The position numbers and the translations under genes were made by a program. From contig PBBA01000009.1 of NCBI GenBank assembly GCA_002716405.1, positions 1 to 39,535 on the forward strand: a stretch of DNA of 39,535 bases, in the 5' to 3' direction. This document shows positions 1-7,113 of this stretch, piece after piece; the first letter of the stretch is position 1, and every line of letters begins with the position of its first letter. The DNA is from Chloroflexota bacterium (GTDB taxonomy: Bacteria; Chloroflexota; Dehalococcoidia; UBA2979). The notes beneath the pieces were generated by a model. It ran no database searches. It saw only the letters and a list, made by a program, of their open reading frames with translations, and had not been told where the DNA came from.

Positions 1-1770
1 GAAGTAAATCAAGGTCCTGCGCAAACTGACCTCTTTGCCTTTGGTCCAATGATGCCACCTGATGGACAACCTGGCCCTGCCGGCCAACCTGGCCCTGTTG
101 GACAACCTGGCCCTGGTGGACCTGATGGAATACCTAATGCAGGACAACCTGGTCTATCTCAACAACTTGGACAAGCGGCTCCTGCAATGAACTTCTCGGA
201 TTTCTTCTTCGGTTCAACTCCAGCGGAACCAGGACCTGACGGACGAACTGGACCTGGTGGACCTGGTGGGGAATTTGGACCTGGTGCTCCAAGTCAAGCC
301 CCTGGGCCTGGACCTGACGGACAATCTGGACCTGGGCCTGGTGCTCCACCACCTATGGATTTCGGACCACGAGGATTTTTCTTTGATGCATCTGTACCTC
401 CTACCGGTGCTCCTGGACCTGACGGACAATCTGGACCTGGACCTGGTGGACCTGATGGAATTCCTAATGCAGGACAACCTGGTCTATCACAAGGTGCCTT
501 ACCTCCATCAACAACAGGCAATGCCCCTGCGGGTGGACTTTTCTCATTATTTATGACTCCTCCTACCGGTGTTCCTGGACCTGACGGACAATCTGGACCG
601 GGACCTGGCAGTCCTGGCGATACTCCTCCTGGCGGACAATTCGGCCCTGCCGGCCAACCTGGGCCTGGTGGACAACCTGGACCTGCTGGACAACCCGGCC
701 CTGGCGGACAACCTGAACAAGGATTTGATGCAAAAGACTTCTTCTTCGGTGGAGGAATGACTGAAGGTCCTGCGCAAACTGACCTCTTTGCCTTTGGTCC
801 AATGATGCCACCTGATGGACAACCTGGCCCTGCCGGCCAACCTGGCCCTGTTGGACAACCTGGCCCTGCTGGACAACCTGGCCCTGGTGGACCTGATGGA
901 ATACCTAATGCAGGACAACCTGGACCTGTAATGAATTTCTCGGATTTCTTCTTCGGTTCAACTCCTGCGGAACCAGGACCCAATGGACAGCCTGGTGGAC
1001 CTGACCGACAGCCTGGTGGGCCTGACGGACAGCCTGGTGGACCTGACGGACAGCCTGGTGGACCTGATGGACAGCCTAGTGGACCTGATGGACAGCCTGG
1101 AAATGCACCAACTGACAGTGGACCACGAGGATTTTTCTTTGATGCATCTGCGCAACCCGACCCTGGTGGACCAGACGGCCAACCTAGTGGACCTGACGGC
1201 CAACCTGGACAACCTCAAGGGGCTTTACCTCCTCCAACAACAGAGGGTGAAACTACGGGTGGATTGTTCTCATTATTCTCTTCTCCACCATCTGATGGAG
1301 AGTCTGACTCTGGTGGACAACCTGGACCTGGTGGACAACCTGGACCTGGTGGACAACCCGGCCCTGGCGGACAACCTGAACAAGGATTTGATGCAAAAGA
1401 ATTCTTCTTTGGTGGCGGTAAAGACGCTGAAGACGGTCAATCTGACGGTCAACCTACATCGGATTCTAACGATGAAAGTCAACCTGACGTAACCCCACCT
1501 GAGAATGTTGGGGGAGGTTTCGTCAATCCTAATGAACAAACTGCACCATCTGAAGCACCACCTTCAGCTGGTGGATTTGTCGCTCCAACAAGCGGACCTA
1601 CTCCTGAAAATGTTGAAGGCGTAGGCGTAGCCCCTGAAAATATTCGTGGTGGTTTCGTCAACCCAACTAACCAACAAGGATCCGAGGGTTCACCCTCTAA
1701 GCCTAAACCTAATGCAGGTGGATTCTTTGGTGGTACAGGTAATTCGGGTATACCCATTGGTTCTTCGTAG
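1..1770 (+). CDS. Collagen-like Gly/Pro/Gln repeat protein with Phe-rich islands (5' end outside window)
   Basis: The reading frame is open from base 1 and the first residues (EVNQGPAQTDLFAFGPMM) match an internal repeat, so the gene begins upstream; 589 residues are visible. Two super-repeats of about 250 residues (bases 13-765 and 766-1430) are made of collagen-like Gly-X-Y triplets (GQPGPA, GPDGQS) interrupted by five fixed Phe-rich islands: DLFAFGPMM, MNFSDFFFGS, GPRGFFFDAS, GGLFSLF and FDAKDFFFGGG. The last ~110 residues carry shorter GGFVNP/GGFVAP/GGFFGG motifs. There are no cysteines and no membrane segment in the visible part; a signal peptide, if any, lies outside. I recognise no catalytic domain. 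A secreted or surface structural or adhesive protein is the best guess (inference). Base composition is clearly more GC-rich than the neighbours, which the Gly/Pro codons explain. Confidence 0.85.
   Translation, partial: EVNQGPAQTDLFAFGPMMPPDGQPGPAGQPGPVGQPGPGGPDGIPNAGQPGLSQQLGQAAPAMNFSDFFFGSTPAEPGPDGRTGPGGPGGEFGPGAPSQAPGPGPDGQSGPGPGAPPPMDFGPRGFFFDASVPPTGAPGPDGQSGPGPGGPDGIPNAGQPGLSQGALPPSTTGNAPAGGLFSLFMTPPTGVPGPDGQSGPGPGSPGDTPPGGQFGPAGQPGPGGQPGPAGQPGPGGQPEQGFDAKDFFFGGGMTEGPAQTDLFAFGPMMPPDGQPGPAGQPGPVGQPGPAGQPGPGGPDGIPNAGQPGPVMNFSDFFFGSTPAEPGPNGQPGGPDRQPGGPDGQPGGPDGQPGGPDGQPSGPDGQPGNAPTDSGPRGFFFDASAQPDPGGPDGQPSGPDGQPGQPQGALPPPTTEGETTGGLFSLFSSPPSDGESDSGGQPGPGGQPGPGGQPGPGGQPEQGFDAKEFFFGGGKDAEDGQSDGQPTSDSNDESQPDVTPPENVGGGFVNPNEQTAPSEAPPSAGGFVAPTSGPTPENVEGVGVAPENIRGGFVNPTNQQGSEGSPSKPKPNAGGFFGGTGNSGIPIGSS
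982..1101 (+). repeat. 21-bp minisatellite coding for (GQPGGPD)n
   Basis: About five to six consecutive units encode the heptapeptide GQPGGPD with minor changes (RQPGGPD, GQPSGPD). A 7-residue period breaks the strict Gly-X-Y triplet register found in the rest of the gene. The near-identical units suggest recent slippage. Confidence 0.8.
1312..1377 (+). repeat. 18-bp repeats coding for GGQPGP
   Basis: Three to four near-identical 18-bp units (ggacaacctggacctggt and variants) encode GGQPGP. They form the spacer just before the last FDAKEFFFGGG island. Confidence 0.75.
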
Positions 1771-1831
1771 GTCCGGTAAGAATTTCTAAGATATAGAATT
1801 CAATCTAAAAGCAAAAAATCATCAGATCAGC

Positions 1832-1837
1832 TATAGT
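1832..1837 (+). promoter_or_regulatory. Candidate -10 (TATAGT) for a leaderless transcript of the glutamyltransferase gene
   Basis: TATAGT differs from the consensus -10 at one base and ends exactly 6 nt before the ATG at 1844. No Shine-Dalgarno is visible. The expected transcription start would fall on or beside the start codon. No clear -35 is seen. Confidence 0.4.
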
Positions 1838-1843
1838 GCAGCT

Positions 1844-3502
1844 ATGGAACTCTCTACTCGAAAACAATCAATTACAGCTTCGCAAGGAATAGTGACTTCA
1901 AATCACCCAGTTGCTTCCTCTGTAGGGGTTTCTATTCTTGCATCTGGCGGTAACGCATTTGATGCAGCTGTTGGTACGGCGTTCACTTTATCAGTTGTTG
2001 AACCTATGATGGTGGGCCCTTTTGGAGGTGGATTTACAAATTTTTACCAACCAAATGAAGGATTTTCGACAATCGATGGATATATATGTGCGCCTGGTGC
2101 AGCTCACGAAGCAATGTATCAACCATTGAGTAATGAACTTAAAGATTACTTCGATGTTCAAGATAAACTTAATGAAACAGGTTATCTTGCAGTTGGAACC
2201 CCTGGGAATTTAATGGTCTGGGCGCACCTCGTTGAGGAATATGGTAATTTTTCACTGGATGAAGTTATTCAACCTGCTATTAATATTGCTAAAAACGGTT
2301 TTCGAGTCACAGATTATCTTTCAAATCTTATTCGTGACAATCTTTCAGAATTATCACTGCATAAAGAGAGTGCCCAGATATATTTGAAAAATGGGCATGC
2401 CCCTGCACGTGGCGATATTATTAAGAATCCAAATTACGCACAGACGCTCGAAGGTATTGCAAAGCACGGCGCTGCATATTTGTATGGAGGAGAATTAGGT
2501 CAGCATATTGAAGATGAAATGAGTAAAAATGGTGGAATTCTGACACTCGATGACTTAAAAAAGCAACAAATTCTGTACCGTGAACCTATCGTCGGTAATT
2601 ACCGTGGTTATGATATCCATTCTGTTGGACCAGTGAGTAGTGGTGGTATTTGTCTCGTGCAAATGCTGAATATTCTAGAAAATTTTGAAATTGATAAATA
2701 TGAAATTACTGATTCAGAGAGAGTTCATATTATTTCTGAAGTTTTCAAAATTGTTTTTGCTGATCGATATGAATATATTGGTGATCCCGAATATGTTGAT
2801 ATTCCAATCGATGCTCTGCTCTCAAAAAAATATGCATTACAACGAGCACAGTCAATCAATTTAGATCATGCTCAAAACTATGAATTCACTCGTGAATTCC
2901 CAGAAAATGAAAGTAATAATACAACACATTTTAATGTTGCCGATGCTGAAGGAAACATAGTGTCAATGACTCAGACAATCAACAGTGCCTTCGGAAGTAA
3001 AGTCGCTGTCGATGGAACAGGTATGCTTCTAAATAACTGTATGATGCTATTTGATCCCCATACTGGTAATGCAAATTCGATACAGCCATATAAACGTAGC
3101 CTTTCATCGATGACACCTACGATAATTTTTAAGGATGATAAACCATTCCTCGTATTGGGAACTCCAGGTGGACGTAAAATTTTTGGTGCCGTATGCCAAG
3201 CATTACTTGCATTGATCGATACGGGGCTGAGTTTACAAGCTGCTGTCGAATCTCCTCGTGTATGGACTGATGGTGATGTTATAGAACTTGAATATGAATT
3301 TTCTGACAATGTGCATACTGAACTAAAATCGCGTGGACATGATCCAGTTAGTGTTGATCGTGTGGCTGGTGGGATGAATGCAATAAAATTTGAACATAAC
3401 ATCATAGAAGGTGCTGCTTGTCACCGAGCTGATGGCTCTCCTGTAGGACTTGGCGGAGGGTATGCCTTGCCATCACAGCCAGGTGATGCTTTCAGGGTCT
3501 AA
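1844..3502 (+). CDS. Gamma-glutamyltransferase family protein
   Basis: This is an Ntn-hydrolase of the gamma-glutamyltransferase family, which cleaves gamma-glutamyl bonds (glutathione and related compounds) or transfers the glutamyl group. At 552 residues it has normal length. Family landmarks are present: SGGNAFDAAV near 34-43, GPFGGGF near 58, SSGGICLVQMLNILENF near 265-281, then the self-cleavage site NNTTHF with the predicted nucleophile Thr360, which becomes the N-terminus of the small subunit. LSSMTPTI and GTPGGRKI follow. Unlike the Escherichia coli periplasmic enzyme, no signal peptide precedes the catalytic domain, so a cytoplasmic location is likely. The gene stands alone on the plus strand, 73 bp after the repeat protein, and converges with the next gene. 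Substrate is not certain: this family also contains cephalosporin acylases. Confidence 0.93.
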   Translation: MELSTRKQSITASQGIVTSNHPVASSVGVSILASGGNAFDAAVGTAFTLSVVEPMMVGPFGGGFTNFYQPNEGFSTIDGYICAPGAAHEAMYQPLSNELKDYFDVQDKLNETGYLAVGTPGNLMVWAHLVEEYGNFSLDEVIQPAINIAKNGFRVTDYLSNLIRDNLSELSLHKESAQIYLKNGHAPARGDIIKNPNYAQTLEGIAKHGAAYLYGGELGQHIEDEMSKNGGILTLDDLKKQQILYREPIVGNYRGYDIHSVGPVSSGGICLVQMLNILENFEIDKYEITDSERVHIISEVFKIVFADRYEYIGDPEYVDIPIDALLSKKYALQRAQSINLDHAQNYEFTREFPENESNNTTHFNVADAEGNIVSMTQTINSAFGSKVAVDGTGMLLNNCMMLFDPHTGNANSIQPYKRSLSSMTPTIIFKDDKPFLVLGTPGGRKIFGAVCQALLALIDTGLSLQAAVESPRVWTDGDVIELEYEFSDNVHTELKSRGHDPVSVDRVAGGMNAIKFEHNIIEGAACHRADGSPVGLGGGYALPSQPGDAFRV

Positions 3503-3509
3503 TATTAAA

Positions 3510-3528
3510 ATGCGTTAGATTAACGTAT
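3510..3528. terminator. Small hairpin between convergent genes, possible bidirectional terminator
   Basis: Arms atgcgtta and taacgtat form 8 pairs (one G-T) around a 3-nt loop in the 31-bp gap between the glutamyltransferase and the esterase lipoprotein. It is preceded by AAAA, which reads as a short U-run on the minus strand. There is no strong T-tract on the plus strand, so this is only a candidate. Confidence 0.35.
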
Positions 3529-3533
3529 CTGTA

Positions 3534-4553
3534 TTAATTACGTGAATGGGAAAGTAACCATTGTATGTGCTCAGGTGTGTTATATATTTCCTTCCAATTA
3601 CCATGTCCTCCACCTTGGATGCTCGTAAAACGTATCTTTGAATTATATTTTCCTAAGGCAGATACCATTTCAACGGCCATGGCATAAGAAGAGACCATAT
3701 CAGTATCTCCATGAAATATCCAAATAGGGATATTGTTAAGTTCGGGTGCTAAATCTACATAAGAATAAGGTGCATGATGGCTTGATAAAGGCATGATTGC
3801 TGCAAAAGTATTTTCTAAATGAGATGCGACTATATAAGTGCCTCTCCCTCCCATGCTCAAACCAGTTAAGTATATCCGATTTTGATCTATCCGTAGATTT
3901 TCCTGTGCCATTATGATGATATCTTCTATTTTTTTCGGATTCCAATCGATTTCATTTTTTACTGGTGCGATCACAATATAAGGTTCTTCTTGTTGCTGGA
4001 AAAAATCTTTAATCCTTCCTTGGACATTACTGATAGAACCATCAATACCGCCATGTAGGAAAAGCACTAATGGATAATTTCTAGAACTTTCAGAATATGA
4101 AGGAGGAATTTTTATAACAAAATCATAACCTTGCCTTAATCCCACTTCGACTTTTTCAGCATATTCTTGGATAAGTTGATCTGGGATTGAAGGACTATTC
4201 AATTTTTCTGAAAGTTCCTTTTCGATCATTAATTGTATTAAGATTTCCCAGATCGGATCTGTTTCGTATTCAACTTGTGATAATTCCTTTTCAACTAGCC
4301 ATCCATTATTAAAATCTTGCCAAATAGAATTTGTGAGATTGGTAGCTTTTGATGCTATTGGAGTTGTAGGTGAATTCATAGTTGTAGAGATTGTTGGAGT
4401 TGGTAGCGGATTTATATTTTTTGTATCTATGCTAGTTGGCGAAGAAGTTGGAGTTAATTCTGCTACTGAGGAAGAATTTTCGAATGATGTTTGTGAATTA
4501 CAGGCAATTGCCAAGGATAAAAATGATGCAATGAACGGTATCAAATATCGCAT
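3534..4553 (-). CDS. Alpha/beta-hydrolase lipoprotein (esterase/depolymerase-like)
   Basis: The 339-residue protein begins with a lipoprotein signal (MRYLIPFIAS... with LAIAC, lipidated Cys18), followed by a Ser/Thr/Pro-rich linker to about residue 70 and a helical segment to 140. The catalytic part at 141-339 has the oxyanion FLHGG (165-169), the nucleophile elbow GLSMG (Ser233), Asp283 in IFHGDTD and His317 in GGGHGNW, the complete triad of the esterase D/PHB-depolymerase-like hydrolases (also prolyl-oligopeptidase-like). It should sit anchored outside the cytoplasmic membrane and hydrolyse an ester, possibly a polyester or acylated sugar; the substrate cannot be read from sequence. The start is fixed by the signal peptide. 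No Shine-Dalgarno is seen, but TATAAT lies 6 nt upstream. Confidence 0.88.
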   Translation of the reverse strand: MRYLIPFIASFLSLAIACNSQTSFENSSSVAELTPTSSPTSIDTKNINPLPTPTISTTMNSPTTPIASKATNLTNSIWQDFNNGWLVEKELSQVEYETDPIWEILIQLMIEKELSEKLNSPSIPDQLIQEYAEKVEVGLRQGYDFVIKIPPSYSESSRNYPLVLFLHGGIDGSISNVQGRIKDFFQQQEEPYIVIAPVKNEIDWNPKKIEDIIIMAQENLRIDQNRIYLTGLSMGGRGTYIVASHLENTFAAIMPLSSHHAPYSYVDLAPELNNIPIWIFHGDTDMVSSYAMAVEMVSALGKYNSKIRFTSIQGGGHGNWKEIYNTPEHIQWLLSHSRN

Positions 4554-4559
4554 ATAATG

Positions 4560-4565
4560 ATTATA
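4560..4565 (-). promoter_or_regulatory. Candidate -10 (TATAAT) for a leaderless transcript of the esterase lipoprotein gene
   Basis: On the minus strand a perfect TATAAT ends 6 nt before the ATG at 4553. A TTGACC lies further upstream (4591-4586), but the 20-nt spacer is too long for a good -35. Confidence 0.4.
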
Positions 4566-4649
4566 TCTAATGTTGTTAGCAATGAGGTCAAAAAATAATA
4601 TACGGATAATTTTAGCGGTTAATGGTAGTAATACAGTTCTTTTTTGGAT

Positions 4650-4655
4650 TATAGT
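4650..4655 (+). promoter_or_regulatory. Candidate -10 (TATAGT) of the tRNA-Gly gene
   Basis: TATAGT ends 10 nt before the mature 5' end of the tRNA, a fitting distance for a short 5' leader. No convincing -35 was found. Confidence 0.35.
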
Positions 4656-4665
4656 ACCGAAGCGA

Positions 4666-4740
4666 GCGGGAGTAACTCAGTGGTAGAGTGCGACCTTCCC
4701 AAGGTCGAGGCCGTGGGTTCAAATCCCATCTCCCGCTCCA
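4666..4740 (+). tRNA. tRNA-Gly (anticodon CCC)
   Basis: A full cloverleaf can be drawn. Acceptor gcgggag pairs with ctcccgc, the D stem is actc/gagt, the anticodon stem is cgacc/ggtcg around the loop ttcccaa (anticodon CCC, reading GGG), and the T arm is gtggg/cccat with loop ttcaaat. The discriminator base is T and CCA is encoded in the DNA. The length is 75 nt. Confidence 0.97.
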
Positions 4741-4854
4741 TAAATGAATCTGTATACGCAAGCTTTTTGTAAAGAAAGAAATTACTTCATTAAAATTTTA
4801 AACGAACTACTCCTAAAATTGTTAAAACTGCGTTCAAGAAAATTACGAGTGGTC

Positions 4855-4986
4855 ATGGACAGGAATATTTCTTTACTTGTTTTTATCATTACTTTTCCAC
4901 TTTTGATGAGTGTGTGTGTATTTGTTTTTTTAAAAAATAAAATGAAAAAGAATGACAACATGGATACTAGCGACTTTACTTTCTGA
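4855..4986 (+). CDS. Possible 43-residue single-pass membrane protein
   Basis: From the ATG at 4855 the ORF encodes a short N-terminus, one hydrophobic segment (residues ~5-25, ISLLVFIITFPLLMSVCVFV) and a Lys-rich tail (KNKMKKN) ending in an acidic stretch. The arrangement suits an inner-membrane micropeptide with its tail in the cytoplasm. The same frame stays open back to 4744, giving an 80-residue alternative starting just after the tRNA. No clear ribosome site is seen for either start, and random AT-rich sequence often yields hydrophobic ORFs. No homology is recognised. Confidence 0.25.
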   Translation: MDRNISLLVFIITFPLLMSVCVFVFLKNKMKKNDNMDTSDFTF

Positions 4987-5065
4987 ATTTATTTTATGTC
5001 GGATTAGCTTTAGCACTAAATTTGTTCTATACAACATAACTATGGATTGAATTCGATAAATGGTC

Positions 5066-5071
5066 TATTTT
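5066..5071 (+). promoter_or_regulatory. Candidate leaderless -10 (TATTTT) before the LLM gene
   Basis: TATTTT (four of six consensus bases) ends 6 nt before the ATG at 5078, which has no Shine-Dalgarno. The same spacing is seen at 1832 and 4560. This supports 5078 over the upstream ATG at 5060. Confidence 0.3.
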
Positions 5072-5077
5072 AGTTAT

Positions 5078-6127
5078 ATGTCTCGTTTACCTTTGTCAGT
5101 ACTTGACCTCGCAATGACCACTACTGCTGATTCAACTTCAAGCGCACTAGATAATGCATTGAAGCTAGCTATACATGCTGATGCCCTTGGATTTAAACGC
5201 TTTTGGGTAGCTGAACACCATAATATGAAAACTGTTGCCAGCACAAATCCTGCAGTATTAATTGCTCATATCGCTACTAATACTAATCGTATTCGTCTTG
5301 GATCGGGGGGGGTTATGCTCCCAAATCATGCTCCATTAGTGATTGCAGAACAATTTGCGTTGCTAGAGGCACTGCATCCCAATAGAATTGATCTTGGTAT
5401 TGGTAGGGCACCTGGAACGGACCAGTATACTGCGACAGCACTACGACGAACCACTGGCAATCGCGATGTTCAAGATTTTCCAAATAACTTAATTGATTTA
5501 ATGGGTTTTCTTGGAGATATCCGTACAGAAAAAGGTACGTGGAACTACCTTTCTGCTACCCCTGTGGCAACTTCCTACCCAGACATCTATTTACTTGGCT
5601 CATCAAATTTTAGCGCTGAACTCGCTGGTATGTTGGGATTACCATTTGTATTTGCTAATCATTTTGATACCGGTGGAACACTACAAGCTGTTGAAATTTA
5701 TAGGAGCCATTTCAAACCTTCCATAATGCTAGAAGAGCCATTTACTATAGTTACCGCATCTGTGATTGTCTCTGAAACTCGAGATCAAGCAGAGTGGGAA
5801 TCTGGACCAGGTCGTATTAGAAAGTATGGCATGCGTACTGGGAAAAGAGCGCCTTTGATTTCTCCTGCAGAAGCAGCTGATCACCCTGATCTGCCAGCTG
5901 CAAAAGCAATGTCAACTAATGCAATTATTGGAACGCCTGTAGAAGTAAAAGGCGCTCTTGAAGCGCTCGCTGAAGCTACTTGTGCGTCAGAATTAATGAT
6001 TTCAACGTCGACATTCAATGTCGAAACTCGTTTAAAAACTTTGGATTTATTAAGTGAAGTTTGGAATGACGACTCAACTGATAAGAAAGATCTAAATACA
6101 CGTTCGATACAAGAAACATTGATATGA
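5078..6127 (+). CDS. LLM class flavin-dependent oxidoreductase (MsnO8/group 1 type)
   Basis: This is a luciferase-like TIM-barrel oxidoreductase of about 349 residues. Group 1 features are clear: LPLSVLDLA at the N-terminus, GFKRFWVAEHHNM, IAHIATNTNRIRLGSGGVMLPNHAPL, EQFALLEALHPNRIDLGIGRAPGTD and ALRR. The family uses reduced FMN (occasionally F420) for monooxygenation or hydride transfer on small organic molecules. The substrate cannot be inferred, and the partner flavin reductase is not adjacent. An in-frame ATG at 5060 exists, but homologues start at the sequence MSRLPLS, and the -10-like hexamer placement also favours 5078. The enoyl-CoA hydratase downstream is separated by 150 bp and probably has its own promoter. 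Confidence 0.9.
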   Translation: MSRLPLSVLDLAMTTTADSTSSALDNALKLAIHADALGFKRFWVAEHHNMKTVASTNPAVLIAHIATNTNRIRLGSGGVMLPNHAPLVIAEQFALLEALHPNRIDLGIGRAPGTDQYTATALRRTTGNRDVQDFPNNLIDLMGFLGDIRTEKGTWNYLSATPVATSYPDIYLLGSSNFSAELAGMLGLPFVFANHFDTGGTLQAVEIYRSHFKPSIMLEEPFTIVTASVIVSETRDQAEWESGPGRIRKYGMRTGKRAPLISPAEAADHPDLPAAKAMSTNAIIGTPVEVKGALEALAEATCASELMISTSTFNVETRLKTLDLLSEVWNDDSTDKKDLNTRSIQETLI

Positions 6128-6162
6128 TTTTTTTCGTAAATGTTGGCCACGAATTAATTCAG

Positions 6163-6198
6163 CATTCTTCAAAAGTATTCATTCAGAAACGAAGAATG
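6163..6198. repeat. Inverted repeat downstream of the LLM gene
   Basis: CATTCTTC (6163-6170) and GAAGAATG (6191-6198) are perfect 8-base arms around a 20-nt loop in the gap between the LLM and crotonase genes. No T-tract follows. It could be a transcript-end hairpin or an operator. Confidence 0.3.
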
Positions 6199-6240
6199 TT
6201 AAGTCCATAAGTACTGATAAAGAGAATACGATTACACTCC

Positions 6241-6246
6241 TATACT
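6241..6246 (+). promoter_or_regulatory. Candidate -10 (TATACT) of the enoyl-CoA hydratase gene
   Basis: TATACT matches five of six -10 bases. It would start a ~26-nt leader containing the AAAGGA ribosome site at 6266-6271, which points to the ATG at 6279. No good -35 is visible. Confidence 0.35.
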
Positions 6247-6278
6247 AGATGGATCAGGATGCAACAAAGGAATTTAAT

Positions 6279-7043
6279 ATGACGGTTGAGATACAAAATG
6301 ATAATTCTGCTTCTGGCCAAGTTGTGACTATTAGGTATAACCGCGAAGAAAAATTAAATGCATTAGATTCTGTAGGTATACAAGAGCTTACTAATGCTTT
6401 TGTTTCAATTGCTGATAACTCTAATGTCCGTGTTGTTATATTCACAGGATCTGGCTCAAAATCGTTCATAGGTGGAGCTGATGTAAATGAACTTAGCCGT
6501 TTGGATGAAAATACAGCACGCAATTTTATAACTTCGTTACATGAACTATTCGTGTCAATTCGCCATTCCCCAGTACCAGTCATTGCACGAATAAATGGAT
6601 ATTGTTTGGGGGCGGGTATGGAATTAGCAGCAGCATGTGATCTTCGTATTGCATCTGAAAATGCAATTTTTGGTATGCCAGAAGTAAAAGTTGGGATTCC
6701 TTCAGTTATTGAAGCAGCACTTTTACCTCGTTTAGTAGGTTGGGGTAGATCTAATTACCTTGTTTTTACTGGGGAGAATATTGATGCGAAAATTGCTTAT
6801 GAATGGGGTTTTCTTGAAAGTGTGACGTGCCAAGATCAATTAGATATAGAAACTGATCGATTTATTGAGGCTATTGTAAAAGCTGGACCACTGGCAGTGC
6901 GTGAGCAAAAACGTTTAGTACGCCAATGGGAAGTACTCCCTCTGGATGCTGCAATTGAAGCAGGCATCGATTCATTAGCAAAGTCTTACAGGACGGAAGA
7001 ACCTCGATCTAGCATGCAATCTTTTTTTGACCGTAAAAAATAA
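6279..7043 (+). CDS. Enoyl-CoA hydratase/isomerase family protein (crotonase fold)
   Basis: A 254-residue crotonase, the usual length. It shows the N-terminal EKLNALD helix, the first oxyanion loop KSFIGGADVNEL, the second oxyanion/catalytic stretch GYCLGAGMELAAACDLRIAS and FGMPEVKVGIPS. Both glutamates that hydrate enoyl-CoA in rat crotonase (Glu144 and Glu164) are present, in MELA and MPEV, 20 residues apart as expected, so syn-hydration of a 2-enoyl-CoA is plausible. The acyl substrate is unknown. The chosen start has AAAGGA 7 nt upstream; an earlier ATG at 6249 sits only 2 nt after a TATACT and would fall at the start of the transcript. It converges with the peptidase gene. Confidence 0.92.
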   Translation: MTVEIQNDNSASGQVVTIRYNREEKLNALDSVGIQELTNAFVSIADNSNVRVVIFTGSGSKSFIGGADVNELSRLDENTARNFITSLHELFVSIRHSPVPVIARINGYCLGAGMELAAACDLRIASENAIFGMPEVKVGIPSVIEAALLPRLVGWGRSNYLVFTGENIDAKIAYEWGFLESVTCQDQLDIETDRFIEAIVKAGPLAVREQKRLVRQWEVLPLDAAIEAGIDSLAKSYRTEEPRSSMQSFFDRKK

Positions 7044-7113
7044 TTCTTTATAGCCTCGTATTTTGTTGTTCGATATGGACGAGGGGAAATTTGAGTAATA
7101 CCCCTTGAAGAAG

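Larger units (their letters stand above)
13..1430 (+). repeat. Two tandem super-repeat units (~750 bp and ~665 bp) in the collagen-like gene
   Basis: Bases 13-115 recur without a mismatch at 766-868, a 103-bp exact direct repeat offset by 753 bp. After it the copies diverge by insertion and deletion of Gly/Pro-rich triplets, while the order of the five Phe-rich islands is kept: 28, 187, 367, 532 and 721 in copy one, and 781, 931, 1123, 1258 and 1387 in copy two. Confidence 0.9.
4741..5077. other. Stretch between tRNA-Gly and the LLM gene with at most one doubtful small gene
   Basis: This AT-rich stretch has no RNA fold, repeat or transfer sign that I can support. It holds only the doubtful small membrane ORF listed separately and, at its right end, the leader or promoter of the LLM gene. 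Confidence 0.6.

Noticed and set aside
294-983. Long open frames on the minus strand across the collagen-like gene (for example a 229-residue Gly/Pro/Cys-rich one)
   Set aside because: Gly/Pro codon repeats read as open frames in several registers; the plus frame has the coherent islands and continues from the window edge to a stop.
1-1770. Foreign origin of the repeat gene because it is richer in G+C than its surroundings
   Set aside because: Gly (GGN) and Pro (CCN) codons alone raise G+C; no mobile element or attachment site is seen.
4744-4854. Extension of the small membrane ORF back to the ATG right after the tRNA
   Set aside because: No ribosome site and a basic, low-complexity N-terminus; even the shorter form is doubtful.
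7044-7113. Stem cctcgt/acgagg (7054-7059 and 7079-7084) as a terminator between convergent genes
   Set aside because: Only six pairs with a 19-nt loop and no T-run on either strand.
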